A stretch of DNA of 64,000 nt from Owenweeksia sp965214115 (GCA_965214115.1 CBDCAU010000009.1:310001-374000), one strand, 5' to 3'. Positions 10,401 through 18,168 are shown, numbered from the stretch's first letter. The notes: generated by a model from the letters alone, not told the origin. Translations and numbers: made by a program.

Positions 10401-13215
10401 CGTTGGTGTAGTTTTCAAAACCATCGAACAATGGAAGTACCGCCGCCGAGGGTGCCGCGCACTTGGTAGTAAAAGTGATAGGGCCTACAAATGGGCCAAA
10501 GCCCGAACCGCTGCACGAATCCTGAATATAGAACTCGTAAGTGGTGAGCGGGGCAAGGCCAGTGATGGTGAAAGTGGAATCGCCCACCGCAGCCATACCA
10601 CGGCCTACTTGCGCGCCGCTGCCAGGGGTAAAACCGGGCAGCCCCCATTCCACGAAAGTGGAGTCGCCATCGCCAGGGTTCCAAGACACGTTGGCCGTGC
10701 TGGCCGTCACATTGTCCACCGAAATGCTGGTGATCAAAGGTGGCGCGCAGGCGGGGATTTCCACGTAGTTGAAATCATCAATATAAATGGCATCGAAAGT
10801 AGTGTTGTTGGGGTGCTCGAAGGCCACGTATAGGTCGGAACCATTGTAGCCGTTGGCGGCGGTGATGTCCACTATATAAAGCTGGTAGGCGCCCGTAAGG
10901 GCGATGGAATCCAGCCGCGTGTAGGTGGTGGGATCGGTGGGGTCGCTCATCGTGCCGATGTTCAGGCTGCCGTTGCCAAAATCCTGCTTAGCAAAAAATG
11001 TTACCCTGCGGTTGCCCGAGTCCAAGTCGTCGAAGCGCGGGGTGATGAACAAAGTGGTGTCCGAGCTATTCGGCCCATTGCCATTGTAAAAACGGATGTG
11101 GTACGGGTTGGAATTGGGGGTGGCAAATTGGTAGGTGTTCGTAGAACCCGCCGTGCTGCGGCCGCCGGTGATGAAGTTGGTCCAGCAAGCAGGCACCACG
11201 TTCACCGTGTCGTTGTCAAAATTGTTGCTATAAGGCGCCACAAAGCCGGAGCAGTTGGTGATGAACTGGTACGGCCCCGTCCAGACGCTGAAACCATTGG
11301 TGTCGGCCGTGCAGTCTTTGCGCACGTAGTATTCGTAGCAGGTATTGCCCGCCAGCCCGCTAAAGCTGATGGAACCCGTGCCGGAAAGTGCCGTACCCGT
11401 GCCTTGGGTGAAGCCGCAAGGGCCCCATTCCAGTTCAAAAGCCGTATTGGAATTGTCCACTTGCACGGTGGCACTGGAGTCGGTCAGGTTGGCCACCGTA
11501 AGGTTGCCGCCGCTCAGCTCGCGGCAGGCGGGCGCTTCGTCCACGCTTACCTCGTCGATGGACATATCCCCCGTGAAGGAAGTGCCGCGCGTGCCCAAAA
11601 ATTTGAACTGGACAATGTTGGGATAGCCAGAAATATCAATGAACGCTGGAAGCCAAGGATCAGACTCAGCAGTCTGCTGCTCGCCCGTCAGCGAAAAGAT
11701 GTTGAACCAGCCGCTGCCGGTATCGGCCTGCACGGTTAAGGTGCCCATCGTGGCGCCGTACATATGGTAGAAAAAGGATAGCTCGGGTCGGGCAAGGCTG
11801 GAAATATCAATGGTGGGGCTGATGAAGCCGCCGGTATCACCCAGCGCGCCGCCCGATGTTTCCATATAAACATAGATGCCGGAGCCGGAAACATCGTTGA
11901 GCGGGCCGGTATTGAAAGAATTGGACGTGCCGCTGCTTTCCGTTTCCCAGCGCGGGACACTCGTAGTGGTGCCCGTCCAGCAGTTGGTAAAATTGCTGCC
12001 GAACTGGCCGGCGGTCAAATTATCAAAATCTTCAAAATAAGGGGCGACGAAAGTGACGCAGGGCGTGGTGATGGAAATCGGGCCCACGGTGTCGCTGACG
12101 CCGTTGGCCGCGCCGCAATCGGCAAAGATGTAAATATCATAGGAGGTGACGGGGGCCAAACCCGTCAAGGTATAGGGCGAGGCCGTGGCCGTGGCCGAAC
12201 CGCCCGCGCCGGGCGCGCCGCCCACCGGGCCGTACAAAATCGTGAAATTGGTGGCAGAACCGGCATAGTTCCAACTCAGGTTGGTGGAATTGCCTTGGGT
12301 GTTCGTGGCCGAAAAATTGGTGGGGGGAGAGCAGAGTTTGGTGGTTTTAAAAGATTGTGCGCCGGGGAAGTAGGCCGAGTCATTGCCGCTATTGCAAAGT
12401 TCTCCAAAATAAACATCATAATTAGAATTAGCTGTAAGGCCAGTCAAAATTTCGATGGAATCGGCTGCGGGGTAAGTACCTGTTATCTTAGTACCAGTAC
12501 CTTGGGTAAATCCGGCCAAGCCATATTCCAGAAAATAACTATTGCTGTTGGCGCCGGGCGACCAGCTTACCTTAGCAGCAGTAGCGGAAATGCTATCGAT
12601 CGCAAAGTTGGTGAAGGGAGGGCAGTTGCCAATCACTCCAATTTCATAAAAAACCGAACCCAAAAAGCGCCTGGGGTTGAATTTGGTATTTGTTCTCGGG
12701 CCGCCAATGCCCACACTGTCCGAGACATCTATTGTAATTGCTCCATCAGTAAAGATAACTTGGTCCGCTGCCGCCCCCGTTTTGTATCCTATGCTACCCG
12801 TTCCCGGTTCAATATGAAAACCGATTCGAGAATTGCCCGAAACGTTGATTTGCGACATCCCAAAATCTATCACCGCTTGGGCCGCCCCAGCTCCGGTGCC
12901 TGTCCCTCCGCTTACGGTGGCATTTGTAATCACTTGAGTCCAACCGTTAGCAGCATCTACAGTAAGGCCCGTCGGATTGCTGCTTGCACCGACCCCTCCC
13001 ATACGTATCCAAACATTAGCCGATGTGGTGGTCGCGGCAAGCTTGGCTGTCAGACCGAGAATATTTATGGGACTACTACCTGCCTCTATGGCAAAAGTGA
13101 CTCCTGCAGAGCCGTTAGTTCCGGAGAGTGTTGGCGTGGTGCTAAGCGTATCTACTTGCCCGAAGGCCGCTGCCCAGCAAAAAACCATTCCAACAAGGAG
13201 TATTAATTTTTTCAT
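7450..13215 (-). CDS. Giant secreted modular protein with Fn3, MAM-like and PKD modules and T9SS sorting domain
   Basis: 1921 residues. The signal peptide (MKKLILLVGMVFCWAAAFGQ) is nearly the same as in the next paralogue. An N-terminal module of about 180 residues is unrelated to those of its two sisters. Fn3-like repeats (motifs such as YFLEYGLAGF and YEYYVRKDC) alternate with MAM-like modules (SPTIDISSLARPELSFFYHMYG). A PKD domain (YSWDFGDGN) and a type A T9SS sorting domain (LSIFPNPTDG, ending RRVNVR) close the protein. Function is inferred as surface adhesion or matrix building. It is the first gene of the tandem array. The upstream region 13216-13260 shares an AT-rich segment (TTTTATTTCC) with the leader of the second gene. 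Confidence 0.9.
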   Translation of the reverse strand: MKKLILLVGMVFCWAAAFGQVDTLSTTPTLSGTNGSAGVTFAIEAGSSPINILGLTAKLAATTTSANVWIRMGGVGASSNPTGLTVDAANGWTQVITNATVSGGTGTGAGAAQAVIDFGMSQINVSGNSRIGFHIEPGTGSIGYKTGAAADQVIFTDGAITIDVSDSVGIGGPRTNTKFNPRRFLGSVFYEIGVIGNCPPFTNFAIDSISATAAKVSWSPGANSNSYFLEYGLAGFTQGTGTKITGTYPAADSIEILTGLTANSNYDVYFGELCNSGNDSAYFPGAQSFKTTKLCSPPTNFSATNTQGNSTNLSWNYAGSATNFTILYGPVGGAPGAGGSATATASPYTLTGLAPVTSYDIYIFADCGAANGVSDTVGPISITTPCVTFVAPYFEDFDNLTAGQFGSNFTNCWTGTTTSVPRWETESSGTSNSFNTGPLNDVSGSGIYVYMETSGGALGDTGGFISPTIDISSLARPELSFFYHMYGATMGTLTVQADTGSGWFNIFSLTGEQQTAESDPWLPAFIDISGYPNIVQFKFLGTRGTSFTGDMSIDEVSVDEAPACRELSGGNLTVANLTDSSATVQVDNSNTAFELEWGPCGFTQGTGTALSGTGSISFSGLAGNTCYEYYVRKDCTADTNGFSVWTGPYQFITNCSGFVAPYSNNFDNDTVNVVPACWTNFITGGRSTAGSTNTYQFATPNSNPYHIRFYNGNGPNSSDTTLFITPRFDDLDSGNRRVTFFAKQDFGNGSLNIGTMSDPTDPTTYTRLDSIALTGAYQLYIVDITAANGYNGSDLYVAFEHPNNTTFDAIYIDDFNYVEIPACAPPLITSISVDNVTASTANVSWNPGDGDSTFVEWGLPGFTPGSGAQVGRGMAAVGDSTFTITGLAPLTTYEFYIQDSCSGSGFGPFVGPITFTTKCAAPSAAVLPLFDGFENYTNGPTFQGNGNLCSSGHNWSFEGASANSRMRLQAASGTTPFAQTGSQAVTIDHSPSASGYETNYLIMTVNLTNYTTSAGIELGFSYNSHGQDANVNDNVWVRGAPGDPWVQIYDLRANAPTSATYNTVSNLDIVGPITSAGQSIGAQTQIRFSQEGRFSANSLSFSDGYTFDDVSLDAVTCPTPTGLVANNVVDTSATLTWNAPPSGSSGTQYWFGPVGFFQGTTTVGGVKGVVSGNSVVVDTLSANSCYEFLVRYICGPNDTSVWAGPVQFCTPCAIFSVPYFENFDNLLTNQVGDLGNCWETSNTTTGGYGWRTNTGGTSSFSTGPLGDATSGNGTYLYTEASSGSLGDSTLLTSPLFDLSGQANPDFTFAYHMFGATMGTLRLQINDGTSWTTLVSLVGQQQTAQTDPWRDTAVSLSAYSGVVQFRFVGIRGTSFTGDMAVDDVRISKPVTCFQPINLSASNLGANSATLNWSANSQSTGNSFEISYGLNLNNPGLGTMATVTGTSTTITGLTASSQYCFYVRENCGGGDISFWAGPFCFNTLCGAIQPPYLEQFATPNAIPNCYSTYNQSSSTSANAFWKYAGTWPGYGAQGINNAPGSLGGSVGVDGSTPNDSMVTLESPQFDMSATASPYLEFKKFQNNTQTTNPNSQTLYVDVYDGSAWNNDVISDNTSSAAWRTLSIDLSAFTLTGPVQFRFHVDKFTGNPSAFYSDILVDDIRVFDSLGAGACPAPINVAANVIACDSVEITWNNSQDTSVVNYGTAGGSITTATVFGDSSFTIAGTIANTLYIAGVRNICNGDTSLPDTVSFNTGNTGAPTAAFTPTGNGLSVSFDASATTGSGNSYSWDFGDGNTSTAQNPTNVYATGGSFTICLTVTNACGTDSVCQTLANVSLAENALARSLSIFPNPTDGLVTVEFEPHGKGDATLKVTDARGRVLLEKVAVQDASGTVNHKLDLSRFAKGIYMIEITSGEMKAVRRVNVR

Positions 13216-13622
13216 AATCGTAAACTGTGTGGTGTGAAAATTTTAAGGAAATAAAATGCAACAATAAAGACTTGCAAACAAAACGTACGCAGATGACCTG
13301 ACGAAAGTTTGACGACTGGCCGACCTGATTTTTCGATAAGTTGCTTTGGCGCTCGTTATCAAAATGTTAGAAAAATCCGTAGCAGGTTTTCGTCTTCGAG
13401 AAAAAAGCAAATCAGCGCGAGCCATCAAACGAAAGAATATATGTTTATAAAAAACTGAAAATCAAAAAGATAAAGTGGATTTTGTTTTGGCCTGAGGTTT
13501 TTGACATCAGCTTTTTTAAAAAAAATCAAAAACTGAAATGGCTTCGCGGCTTCCGAAAACTCAAAAATATGATTGGCCACTAACTCCTTTGGGCTATTCG
13601 CTAATTCCGCCCTAAAAGAATT
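13216..13622. other. Gene-free stretch upstream of the giant-gene array
   Basis: About 400 AT-rich bases between two minus-strand genes. It should hold the promoter of the 13215 gene, but no clean TTTG-N19-TAnnTTTG pair is seen. A 61-residue minus-strand frame at 13243-13428 lacks any family resemblance and is not called. No convincing terminator or RNA gene was seen. Confidence 0.5.
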
Positions 13623-14750
13623 TCAAAACGCCTCCCCAAACGTCAGGTAAAAATTGCCCCCCTCTCCTATCATATAGCCGTAATCCAAGCGCACGTTCAC
13701 CTCTTCCTTTTTGCTCAATTGAAAACGGATGCCCCCGCCAAAGGCGTGCTTGGTCAGCGCCAAATCGAAATTCTCGGGGCGGTCGGCCACGTTGCCCAGC
13801 GCACCAAAGGCCACCGCGCCAAAGCGGTTCCAGAACGCCCAGCGGTACTCGGCCTGTACGATGGCCGCGTTATGGTCGCGGAACCGCCCCTCGTACATCC
13901 CGCGCATCCGGCGGGTGCCGCCCAGCAGGCCCATTTCCAAAAAAGGCACGTCGCCAATGTTGGTTTCCAGATATACGTTGCCCACCAGCGTGTGTTTCTT
14001 GTCATCGTCCAGCGGGATGTATTTTACCGCGTCCATCGAGAGCCGCAAGAATTCCCACTCACTGCCAAAAGCTTTGATGTGGGGCAGCGCCAGCAATTCG
14101 AAGTACCAGCCGCGCGTGGGGTAGAATTGGTTGTCGCGGCTGTCGATGTTCAGTACCGGCCCCAGCGCGCCGATGCGGCCGCCGGCGGTGTCGCGGTCTT
14201 GGCGGGTGTCCAGCAGGCCGCCGTCTTCCACATCCGTAATCGGGAAATGGTCGAACGAATAGCGCGCGCCCAGATAAGTGTCCGGCCAAAACTCCTGCAA
14301 CAAATCCCCACGGAAGCGCGCCAGCCGGAAGTCGTAGAACTCGCGCATCGAAGTGTCCGTCCGCGGCCCGATGCCGTAGTATTCATACACGTATTTATAA
14401 TAGCCCACTTCGCCATAGGCCAAATACTTTTCATCGTTCCACCACAAGCGGTACGGTAGGTAGAGCAAAATCTGGTCGAGCAGGGTGTAGGCGGCGCCAA
14501 AGGTGACCTGGCTCTTGCGGCTGTCGGTCGGCTCGCCCTTAAAACGGAAGGACACCACGCCGCCCACCCCGAAGCCGAACTCGGTTTCTGGGGAATAAAA
14601 CACCAGCGGCAGGACGTTCCAAACGGCTTTGTTGGCCGAGTCTCTTTCGCCGTTGGGATTGGATTCATCATTGGAATCTTGCGCCACCAAAGCAGTGGGC
14701 AGCACGAATACAATCAAAATGAGAAGCGAGAGGAAGCGTGTTTTTTTCAT
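13623..14750 (-). CDS. BamA/D15-like outer-membrane beta-barrel protein
   Basis: 375 residues from the ATG at 14750, chosen because MKKTRFLSLLILIVFVLPTA starts a clear signal peptide; a longer frame upstream has no signal. The body is rich in alternating aromatic and polar residues, as in beta strands, with surface-antigen (Omp85/D15) C-terminal features such as IDSRDNQFYPTRGW and GGTRRMRGM, and it ends in a terminal phenylalanine as barrel substrates do. No POTRA domains are present, so it is the short family type and not BamA itself. Its partner and cargo are unknown. It stands alone upstream of the giant genes. Confidence 0.8.
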   Translation of the reverse strand: MKKTRFLSLLILIVFVLPTALVAQDSNDESNPNGERDSANKAVWNVLPLVFYSPETEFGFGVGGVVSFRFKGEPTDSRKSQVTFGAAYTLLDQILLYLPYRLWWNDEKYLAYGEVGYYKYVYEYYGIGPRTDTSMREFYDFRLARFRGDLLQEFWPDTYLGARYSFDHFPITDVEDGGLLDTRQDRDTAGGRIGALGPVLNIDSRDNQFYPTRGWYFELLALPHIKAFGSEWEFLRLSMDAVKYIPLDDDKKHTLVGNVYLETNIGDVPFLEMGLLGGTRRMRGMYEGRFRDHNAAIVQAEYRWAFWNRFGAVAFGALGNVADRPENFDLALTKHAFGGGIRFQLSKKEEVNVRLDYGYMIGEGGNFYLTFGEAF

Positions 14751-14842
14751 CGCGCCAAATGTAGGATTTGGCCGTGGCTTGAAAACGTCAGAGTGGAAAC
14801 AAAAAAAAGCCCGAGGCATTCGGCCAGGGCTTTTGCAAGCGG

Positions 14843-14934
14843 TGATCCCGACAGGATTCGAATGCCGATGTTCGGCACAGGCTCTGTGACCGTCCCGACT
14901 TTAGAGACGGGATGCTCCTTCCCTCCGAAGCCAA
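14843..14934 (-). pseudogene. Degenerate tRNA-Arg copy
   Basis: The minus strand repeats pieces of the intact tRNA next door: a GAGCA D-arm fragment, a GACGGTCACAG stretch, and the T-arm/acceptor end TTCGAATCCTGTCGGGATCA. The anticodon arm is replaced by a different inverted repeat (TCCCGTC...GTCGGGA) and extra bases interrupt the T-arm. It cannot fold as a normal tRNA and is read as a decayed duplicate. Confidence 0.7.
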
Positions 14935-14938
14935 TTTG

Positions 14939-15012
14939 TGATCCCGACAGGATTCGAACCTGTGACCGTCTGCTTAGAAGGCAGATGCTCTATCCAGCTG
15001 AGCTACGGGACC
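14939..15012 (-). tRNA. tRNA-Arg (anticodon TCT)
   Basis: On the minus strand the acceptor GGTCCCG pairs with CGGGATC (one G-U pair). It has a D-arm (GCTCAGCTGGATAGAGC), an anticodon arm CTGCCTTCTAAGCAG giving anticodon TCT for AGA codons, and a T-arm with GGTTCGAATCC. The 3' CCA is not encoded. Length is 74 bases with discriminator A. It is flanked on both sides by degenerate relatives. Confidence 0.95.
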
Positions 15013-15103
15013 AATAGTATAATATTAAAAAAAAAAAGAACCTGCGACCATCCCGCCCCAGCGGGATGCTCTATCTCCCGCACGTGCGGGAAGCTACGGG
15101 ACC
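15013..15103 (-). repeat. tRNA-Arg-derived tandem repeat, copy 1
   Basis: A 91-base unit. Read on the minus strand it starts with the tRNA acceptor and D-arm start GGTCCCGTAGCT, followed by a perfect palindrome TCCCGCACGTGCGGGA where the D-loop should be. GATAGAGCA comes next, then a second hairpin TCCCGCTGGGGCGGGA replacing the anticodon stem, then GGTCGCAGGTTC and a run of eleven T. The 3' half of the tRNA is absent. The T run and TATACTATT are also the immediate upstream sequence of the intact tRNA. Confidence 0.85.
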
Positions 15104-15194
15104 AATAGTATAATGTTAAAAAAAAAAAGAACCTGCGACCGTCCCGCCCCAGCGGGATGCTCTATCTCCCGCACCTGCGGGAAGCTGCGGGACT
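15104..15194 (-). repeat. tRNA-Arg-derived tandem repeat, copy 2
   Basis: A second 91-base unit with only a handful of differences from copy 1. The D-loop palindrome is TCCCGCAGGTGCGGGA and the first acceptor bases are altered (AGTCCCG). Same layout: tRNA 5' segment, inserted palindrome, hairpin in place of the anticodon arm, T run. Confidence 0.85.
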
Positions 15195-15266
15195 AATTTG
15201 CGGTTTGCAAAAATAGGCATCCCCCGTGTCTCAGTTTCATCAAAACAAAACTTTCAAACTATAAAA

Positions 15267-15289
15267 TTAGTTCAACTAAAAGTTTAGTT
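15267..15289. promoter_or_regulatory. Probable BlaI-type operator
   Basis: TTAGTT-C-AACTAAA-AG-TTTAGTT contains a perfect inverted repeat AACTAAA/TTTAGTT with a 2-base spacer. A third half-site TTAGTT forms a second overlapping inverted repeat with a 1-base spacer. It fills the space between the -33 region and the -7 box at 15291 of the blaI-like gene, where a repressor would block transcription. Autoregulation is an inference from position and family. Confidence 0.7.
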
Positions 15290-15290
15290 C

Positions 15291-15298
15291 TATATTTG
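15291..15298 (+). promoter_or_regulatory. -7 promoter element of the blaI-M56 operon
   Basis: TATATTTG matches the Bacteroidota -7 consensus TAnnTTTG exactly. It ends only 4 bases before the ATG at 15303, so the transcript probably has a very short leader. Confidence 0.65.
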
Positions 15299-15302
15299 CC
15301 GG

Positions 15303-15677
15303 ATGAAATTCAACGAACTAACCAAAGCGGAGGAGCACGTGATGCAAATCTTGTGGAAACTGGACGGCGGCTTTGTGAAGGAAGTACTGGCAGAAATGCC
15401 GCATCCCAAACCCGCCTACAATACCGTTTCGACCATCATCCGGATTTTGGAAGAAAAAGGACTGGTAGATTATGAAAAAATCGGCAAATCGCACCGCTAT
15501 TTTGCTAAAATTTCCAAAGGAAAGTATAGTAATTTTAAGATGGAAAATTTGTTGAGCGGTTATTTTGAGGGTTCGTTTCAAAAAATGGTATCCTTTTTTG
15601 TGGACAAAAAGAAACTGGATGTCAAAGAATTGGACGATATTTTAAAAATTATCGAACAGAAAAAAGAATCAAAATGA
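15303..15677 (+). CDS. BlaI/MecI/CopY family repressor
   Basis: 124 residues, normal for the family. The winged-helix part covers residues about 1-75 (LTKAEEHVMQILWKLDGGFV and YNTVSTIIRILEEKGLV), with a dimerisation tail after it. These repressors bind palindromic operators and are inactivated by cleavage triggered by a membrane M56 peptidase. The next gene is such a peptidase and overlaps by 4 bases, and an operator-like repeat lies in the promoter. The signal sensed is unknown; beta-lactam is only one possibility. Confidence 0.9.
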   Translation: MKFNELTKAEEHVMQILWKLDGGFVKEVLAEMPHPKPAYNTVSTIIRILEEKGLVDYEKIGKSHRYFAKISKGKYSNFKMENLLSGYFEGSFQKMVSFFVDKKKLDVKELDDILKIIEQKKESK

Positions 15678-17002
15678 CAGACTTGATTTTACGCTTCATT
15701 CTTTTCAGCGGTATCTTTTTTACTTTTTATAAATTGATTTTCAGCCGAATGTCTTTTTTTCAGATGAACCGCTGGATTTTAATTGCCATTCCCATTTTGG
15801 CGTTGGGAATTCCGTGGTGGGCTTCTTTTTATGAAAATCCTTTGGTTGGGAATGGCGCGGCCCTCGTTTTGCCGGAGGTTTTTTTGGACGATGAAATTTC
15901 TGAAAATTTAACCACCGAAAAAGATACATTGTCTTGGTCAATCTTATTTTTTATTCTATATGCAATCGGTCTTTTTTCGTCACTATTCTTTACCTACTCA
16001 GGAATATTAAAATGTCGAAGTATTTTAAAGCAATCAGAAAGTGCGAAGAACGGCATTTTTTTTTCCAAAAAAATTAGCAGTCCGTTCACCTTTTTTGATA
16101 AAATCGCACTCCCGCTTTCATTAAAAAATAGTATCAATTTAAATACGATTATCGAACACGAAAAAGTACACGTTTCGCAGAAACATAGTTGGGACAATTT
16201 GTACTATCAACTTTGGAAAGCCGTGTTTTGGTTCAATCCCTTCCTGTATTTTTTGAACAACGAACTGCGCCAAACCCACGAAGCCATCGCCGACCAAGCC
16301 GCGCTGCAACTTTCTACCAAAGAAAACTACGCCAAGCTACTGCTGGGCAGCGCCTTGGGAAACCCACCCAGCGGGTGGCAACCGATGGCCGCCACCGCAA
16401 ACCCTTTTTTCAATTCAAGTTTAATTAAAAATAGGATCACAATGATTTATAAAGGAAAATCCCCACGGAAACTACAATGGCTTTACTTGCTCTTCGTGCC
16501 GCTGCTGGCGGGAATGACGGCGGTTTCGTGCAGCAAAGCGAAACCGATTTCCACCCAAGAAAAGGCCACCGAAACCGAGCAAAACGCCGAAGCTTTTCCT
16601 ATCAACGAAGCAGACCAAATGCCGCTATTCGCTTGGTGTGATGAAAATGCCAGCAAGGAGGAGCAAATGGAATGCTTCCAAAAAGGCGTGTTGAACCACG
16701 TAAAAGAAAATTTCAAATATCCCAAAAGCGCCAAAAATTTAAAAGCGGAAGGCCGGATTTTGACGCGGTTCGTGATTGGCAAGGATGGCAAAATCCGCGA
16801 TGCCCAAGTATTGCGCGGGCTGCCCACCGATACGGAAGATGATGCAAAAAATGCGGCTGGGCAGGAGGCCAACGAAGAAGCCATCAACTTGGTGAACACC
16901 CTGCCCAACCTGACACCCGCCCGCAAAAATGGGCAGGAAATAGCGGTGAGTTTTGTGCTGCCGATTATGATGCGATTGCCAAAAGAAGAGGATGCGGAAT
17001 AG
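15674..17002 (+). CDS. M56 (BlaR1-like) metallopeptidase with TonB-type C-terminal domain
   Basis: 442 residues. Membrane helices lie near residues 5-25, 33-50, 88-110 and 268-286. The zinc motif HEKVH is at 162-166, followed by ETHEAIAD-like acidic ligands near 203-207, so the peptidase site looks intact. Residues about 340-435 resemble a TonB C-terminal domain (YPKSAKNLKAEGRILTRFVI). Unlike true BlaR1 there is no penicillin-binding sensor domain, so the periplasmic part would sense or couple to something else. It is translationally coupled to the blaI-like gene and is followed by a terminator at 17064. Confidence 0.88.
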   Translation: MTDLILRFILFSGIFFTFYKLIFSRMSFFQMNRWILIAIPILALGIPWWASFYENPLVGNGAALVLPEVFLDDEISENLTTEKDTLSWSILFFILYAIGLFSSLFFTYSGILKCRSILKQSESAKNGIFFSKKISSPFTFFDKIALPLSLKNSINLNTIIEHEKVHVSQKHSWDNLYYQLWKAVFWFNPFLYFLNNELRQTHEAIADQAALQLSTKENYAKLLLGSALGNPPSGWQPMAATANPFFNSSLIKNRITMIYKGKSPRKLQWLYLLFVPLLAGMTAVSCSKAKPISTQEKATETEQNAEAFPINEADQMPLFAWCDENASKEEQMECFQKGVLNHVKENFKYPKSAKNLKAEGRILTRFVIGKDGKIRDAQVLRGLPTDTEDDAKNAAGQEANEEAINLVNTLPNLTPARKNGQEIAVSFVLPIMMRLPKEEDAE

Positions 17003-17063
17003 GTTAAATGTTCGGTGTTCGGTGTAATCTGAGCCATTTTAAAATCTTGACAAGTCTCAAAAT

Positions 17064-17092
17064 AAAACCTCGTGAAAAGACGAGGTTTTTTC
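17064..17092 (+). terminator. Rho-independent terminator of the blaI-M56 operon
   Basis: Stem ACCTCGT/ACGAGGT with loop GAAAAG, preceded by AAAA and followed by six T on the plus strand, about 60 bases after the M56 stop codon. Confidence 0.85.
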
Positions 17093-17297
17093 TTAATCCA
17101 CATAAAGTTGGATGGGAAGTTGTGGCAGAAGGCAGTTGAAATTTTAATTCGAATATTCCCTTTCTTATTGTTCCACTCTACTGATATTCAGTTTTTTAAA
17201 ATAGGATTTTCCCTTTTTCTTTGTAAAATTTTTTTTCGAGAACCTTTTAACCCTTGATTTTCATTGTTTCTTTGCTTTTCATTTGAATAGTAAAAAT

Positions 17298-18011
17298 ATG
17301 AAACGACTACTCCCCATTTTATCGATTGCCCTTTTTTGCGGCTGCGACCAATTGCAAGGCGTTTTGGAAACCGCCGGCGAAACCGCGGGCCCGCCCTCCC
17401 AAAGTGAAATCACGCGCGGCATCCGCGAAGCGCTGAAAGTGGGCGCGCGCAATTCGGTGGATCAAACGTCCAAGACGAACGGCTTTTATGGGAATTCTCT
17501 GATAAAAATCCCCTTTCCGCCCGAAGCCGCCAAGGTGGAGCAGACCGTGCGCGATTTGGGGCTGGGGAGCCAAGTGGACAAATTTGTGGAAACCCTGAAC
17601 CGGGGCGCGGAAAAAGCGGCCGAAAAAGCGGCGCCGATTTTCGTGGACGCCATCACGCAAATGACGCTGCAAGACGTTTATGAAATATGGCGCGGCGAGG
17701 ACGATGCCGCCACGCAATTTTTAAAACGCACCACCTCCTCGCAATTGAAAGCGGAATTCCGCCCCGTTATCAAAAAGGCGCTGGACCAAGTGGACATCAC
17801 CAAATACTGGAACCCGGTCATCAACACCTATAATCAAATTCCGCTGACGCAAAGCGTGAATCCCAACTTGGACGAATACGTTTTGGACGAGACTTTGGAG
17901 GGACTTTTCTTGGTCATTGCGAAGGAGGAGGAGAAAATCCGTGAGAACCCAGCCGCGCGCGTTTCGGATATTTTGGAACGGGTGTTTGGCTACAACGGCG
18001 GGGATTATTGA
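17298..18011 (+). CDS. DUF4197 lipoprotein
   Basis: 237 residues from the ATG at 17298. This start puts a short signal with a lipobox-like LFCGC at once after the N-terminus; an in-frame start 15 bases upstream only adds MNSKN. The body matches DUF4197: ITRGIREALKVG, a GFYGNSLIKIPFPPEA segment, and the repeated helical pattern to the C-terminus. Family function is unknown; probably a periplasmic-side lipoprotein. It stands alone, with TTTCTTTG at 17267 as a possible weak -7 element. Confidence 0.85.
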   Translation: MKRLLPILSIALFCGCDQLQGVLETAGETAGPPSQSEITRGIREALKVGARNSVDQTSKTNGFYGNSLIKIPFPPEAAKVEQTVRDLGLGSQVDKFVETLNRGAEKAAEKAAPIFVDAITQMTLQDVYEIWRGEDDAATQFLKRTTSSQLKAEFRPVIKKALDQVDITKYWNPVINTYNQIPLTQSVNPNLDEYVLDETLEGLFLVIAKEEEKIRENPAARVSDILERVFGYNGGDY

Positions 18012-18024
18012 TTCGCGATTCTGT

Positions 18025-18072
18025 CTGTAAAACCGCACGGCCGTGCGGTTCTACGGCCGTGCGGTTTTACAG
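18025..18072. repeat. Large perfect inverted repeat
   Basis: A 19-bp perfect stem (arms 18025-18043 and 18054-18072, starting CTGTAAAACCGCACGG) encloses a 10-base loop. Each arm region also holds an inner palindrome ACCGCACGGCCGTGCGGT or part of it. It lies between the convergent genes 17298 and 18169. There is no T run, so it may be a mobile palindrome and only incidentally a transcription stop. Confidence 0.8.
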
Positions 18073-18092
18073 AAATCAAATCCTATTATCGT

Positions 18093-18141
18093 CTTGGGGC
18101 GGTGCCCCAAGCTATGTAGTCGCCCCTTTCGAGGTGCTCGG
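18093..18141. repeat. Bipartite hairpin element, copy 1
   Basis: Hairpin CTTGGGGC-GGT-GCCCCAAG followed by TATGTAGTC and a second, imperfect hairpin with loop TTTCG. Relatives lie at 24483-24532 and 25349-25395, and a solo second hairpin at 55232-55250. Confidence 0.75.
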
Positions 18142-18168
18142 TTAATGGGTTTCGTCGAGAAGTGGGAT

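Noticed and set aside
13243..13428. 61-residue minus-strand frame upstream of the giant genes
   Set aside because: No conserved motif, no plausible leader, unusual composition; probably chance.
13719..14459. Plus-strand 246-residue open frame opposite the outer-membrane protein
   Set aside because: It is the reverse-strand shadow of the D15-like gene: low complexity, no family match, no promoter.
18025..18072. Plain rho-independent terminator
   Set aside because: The hairpin is strong, but neither side has a T run, so an intrinsic terminator is not supported.
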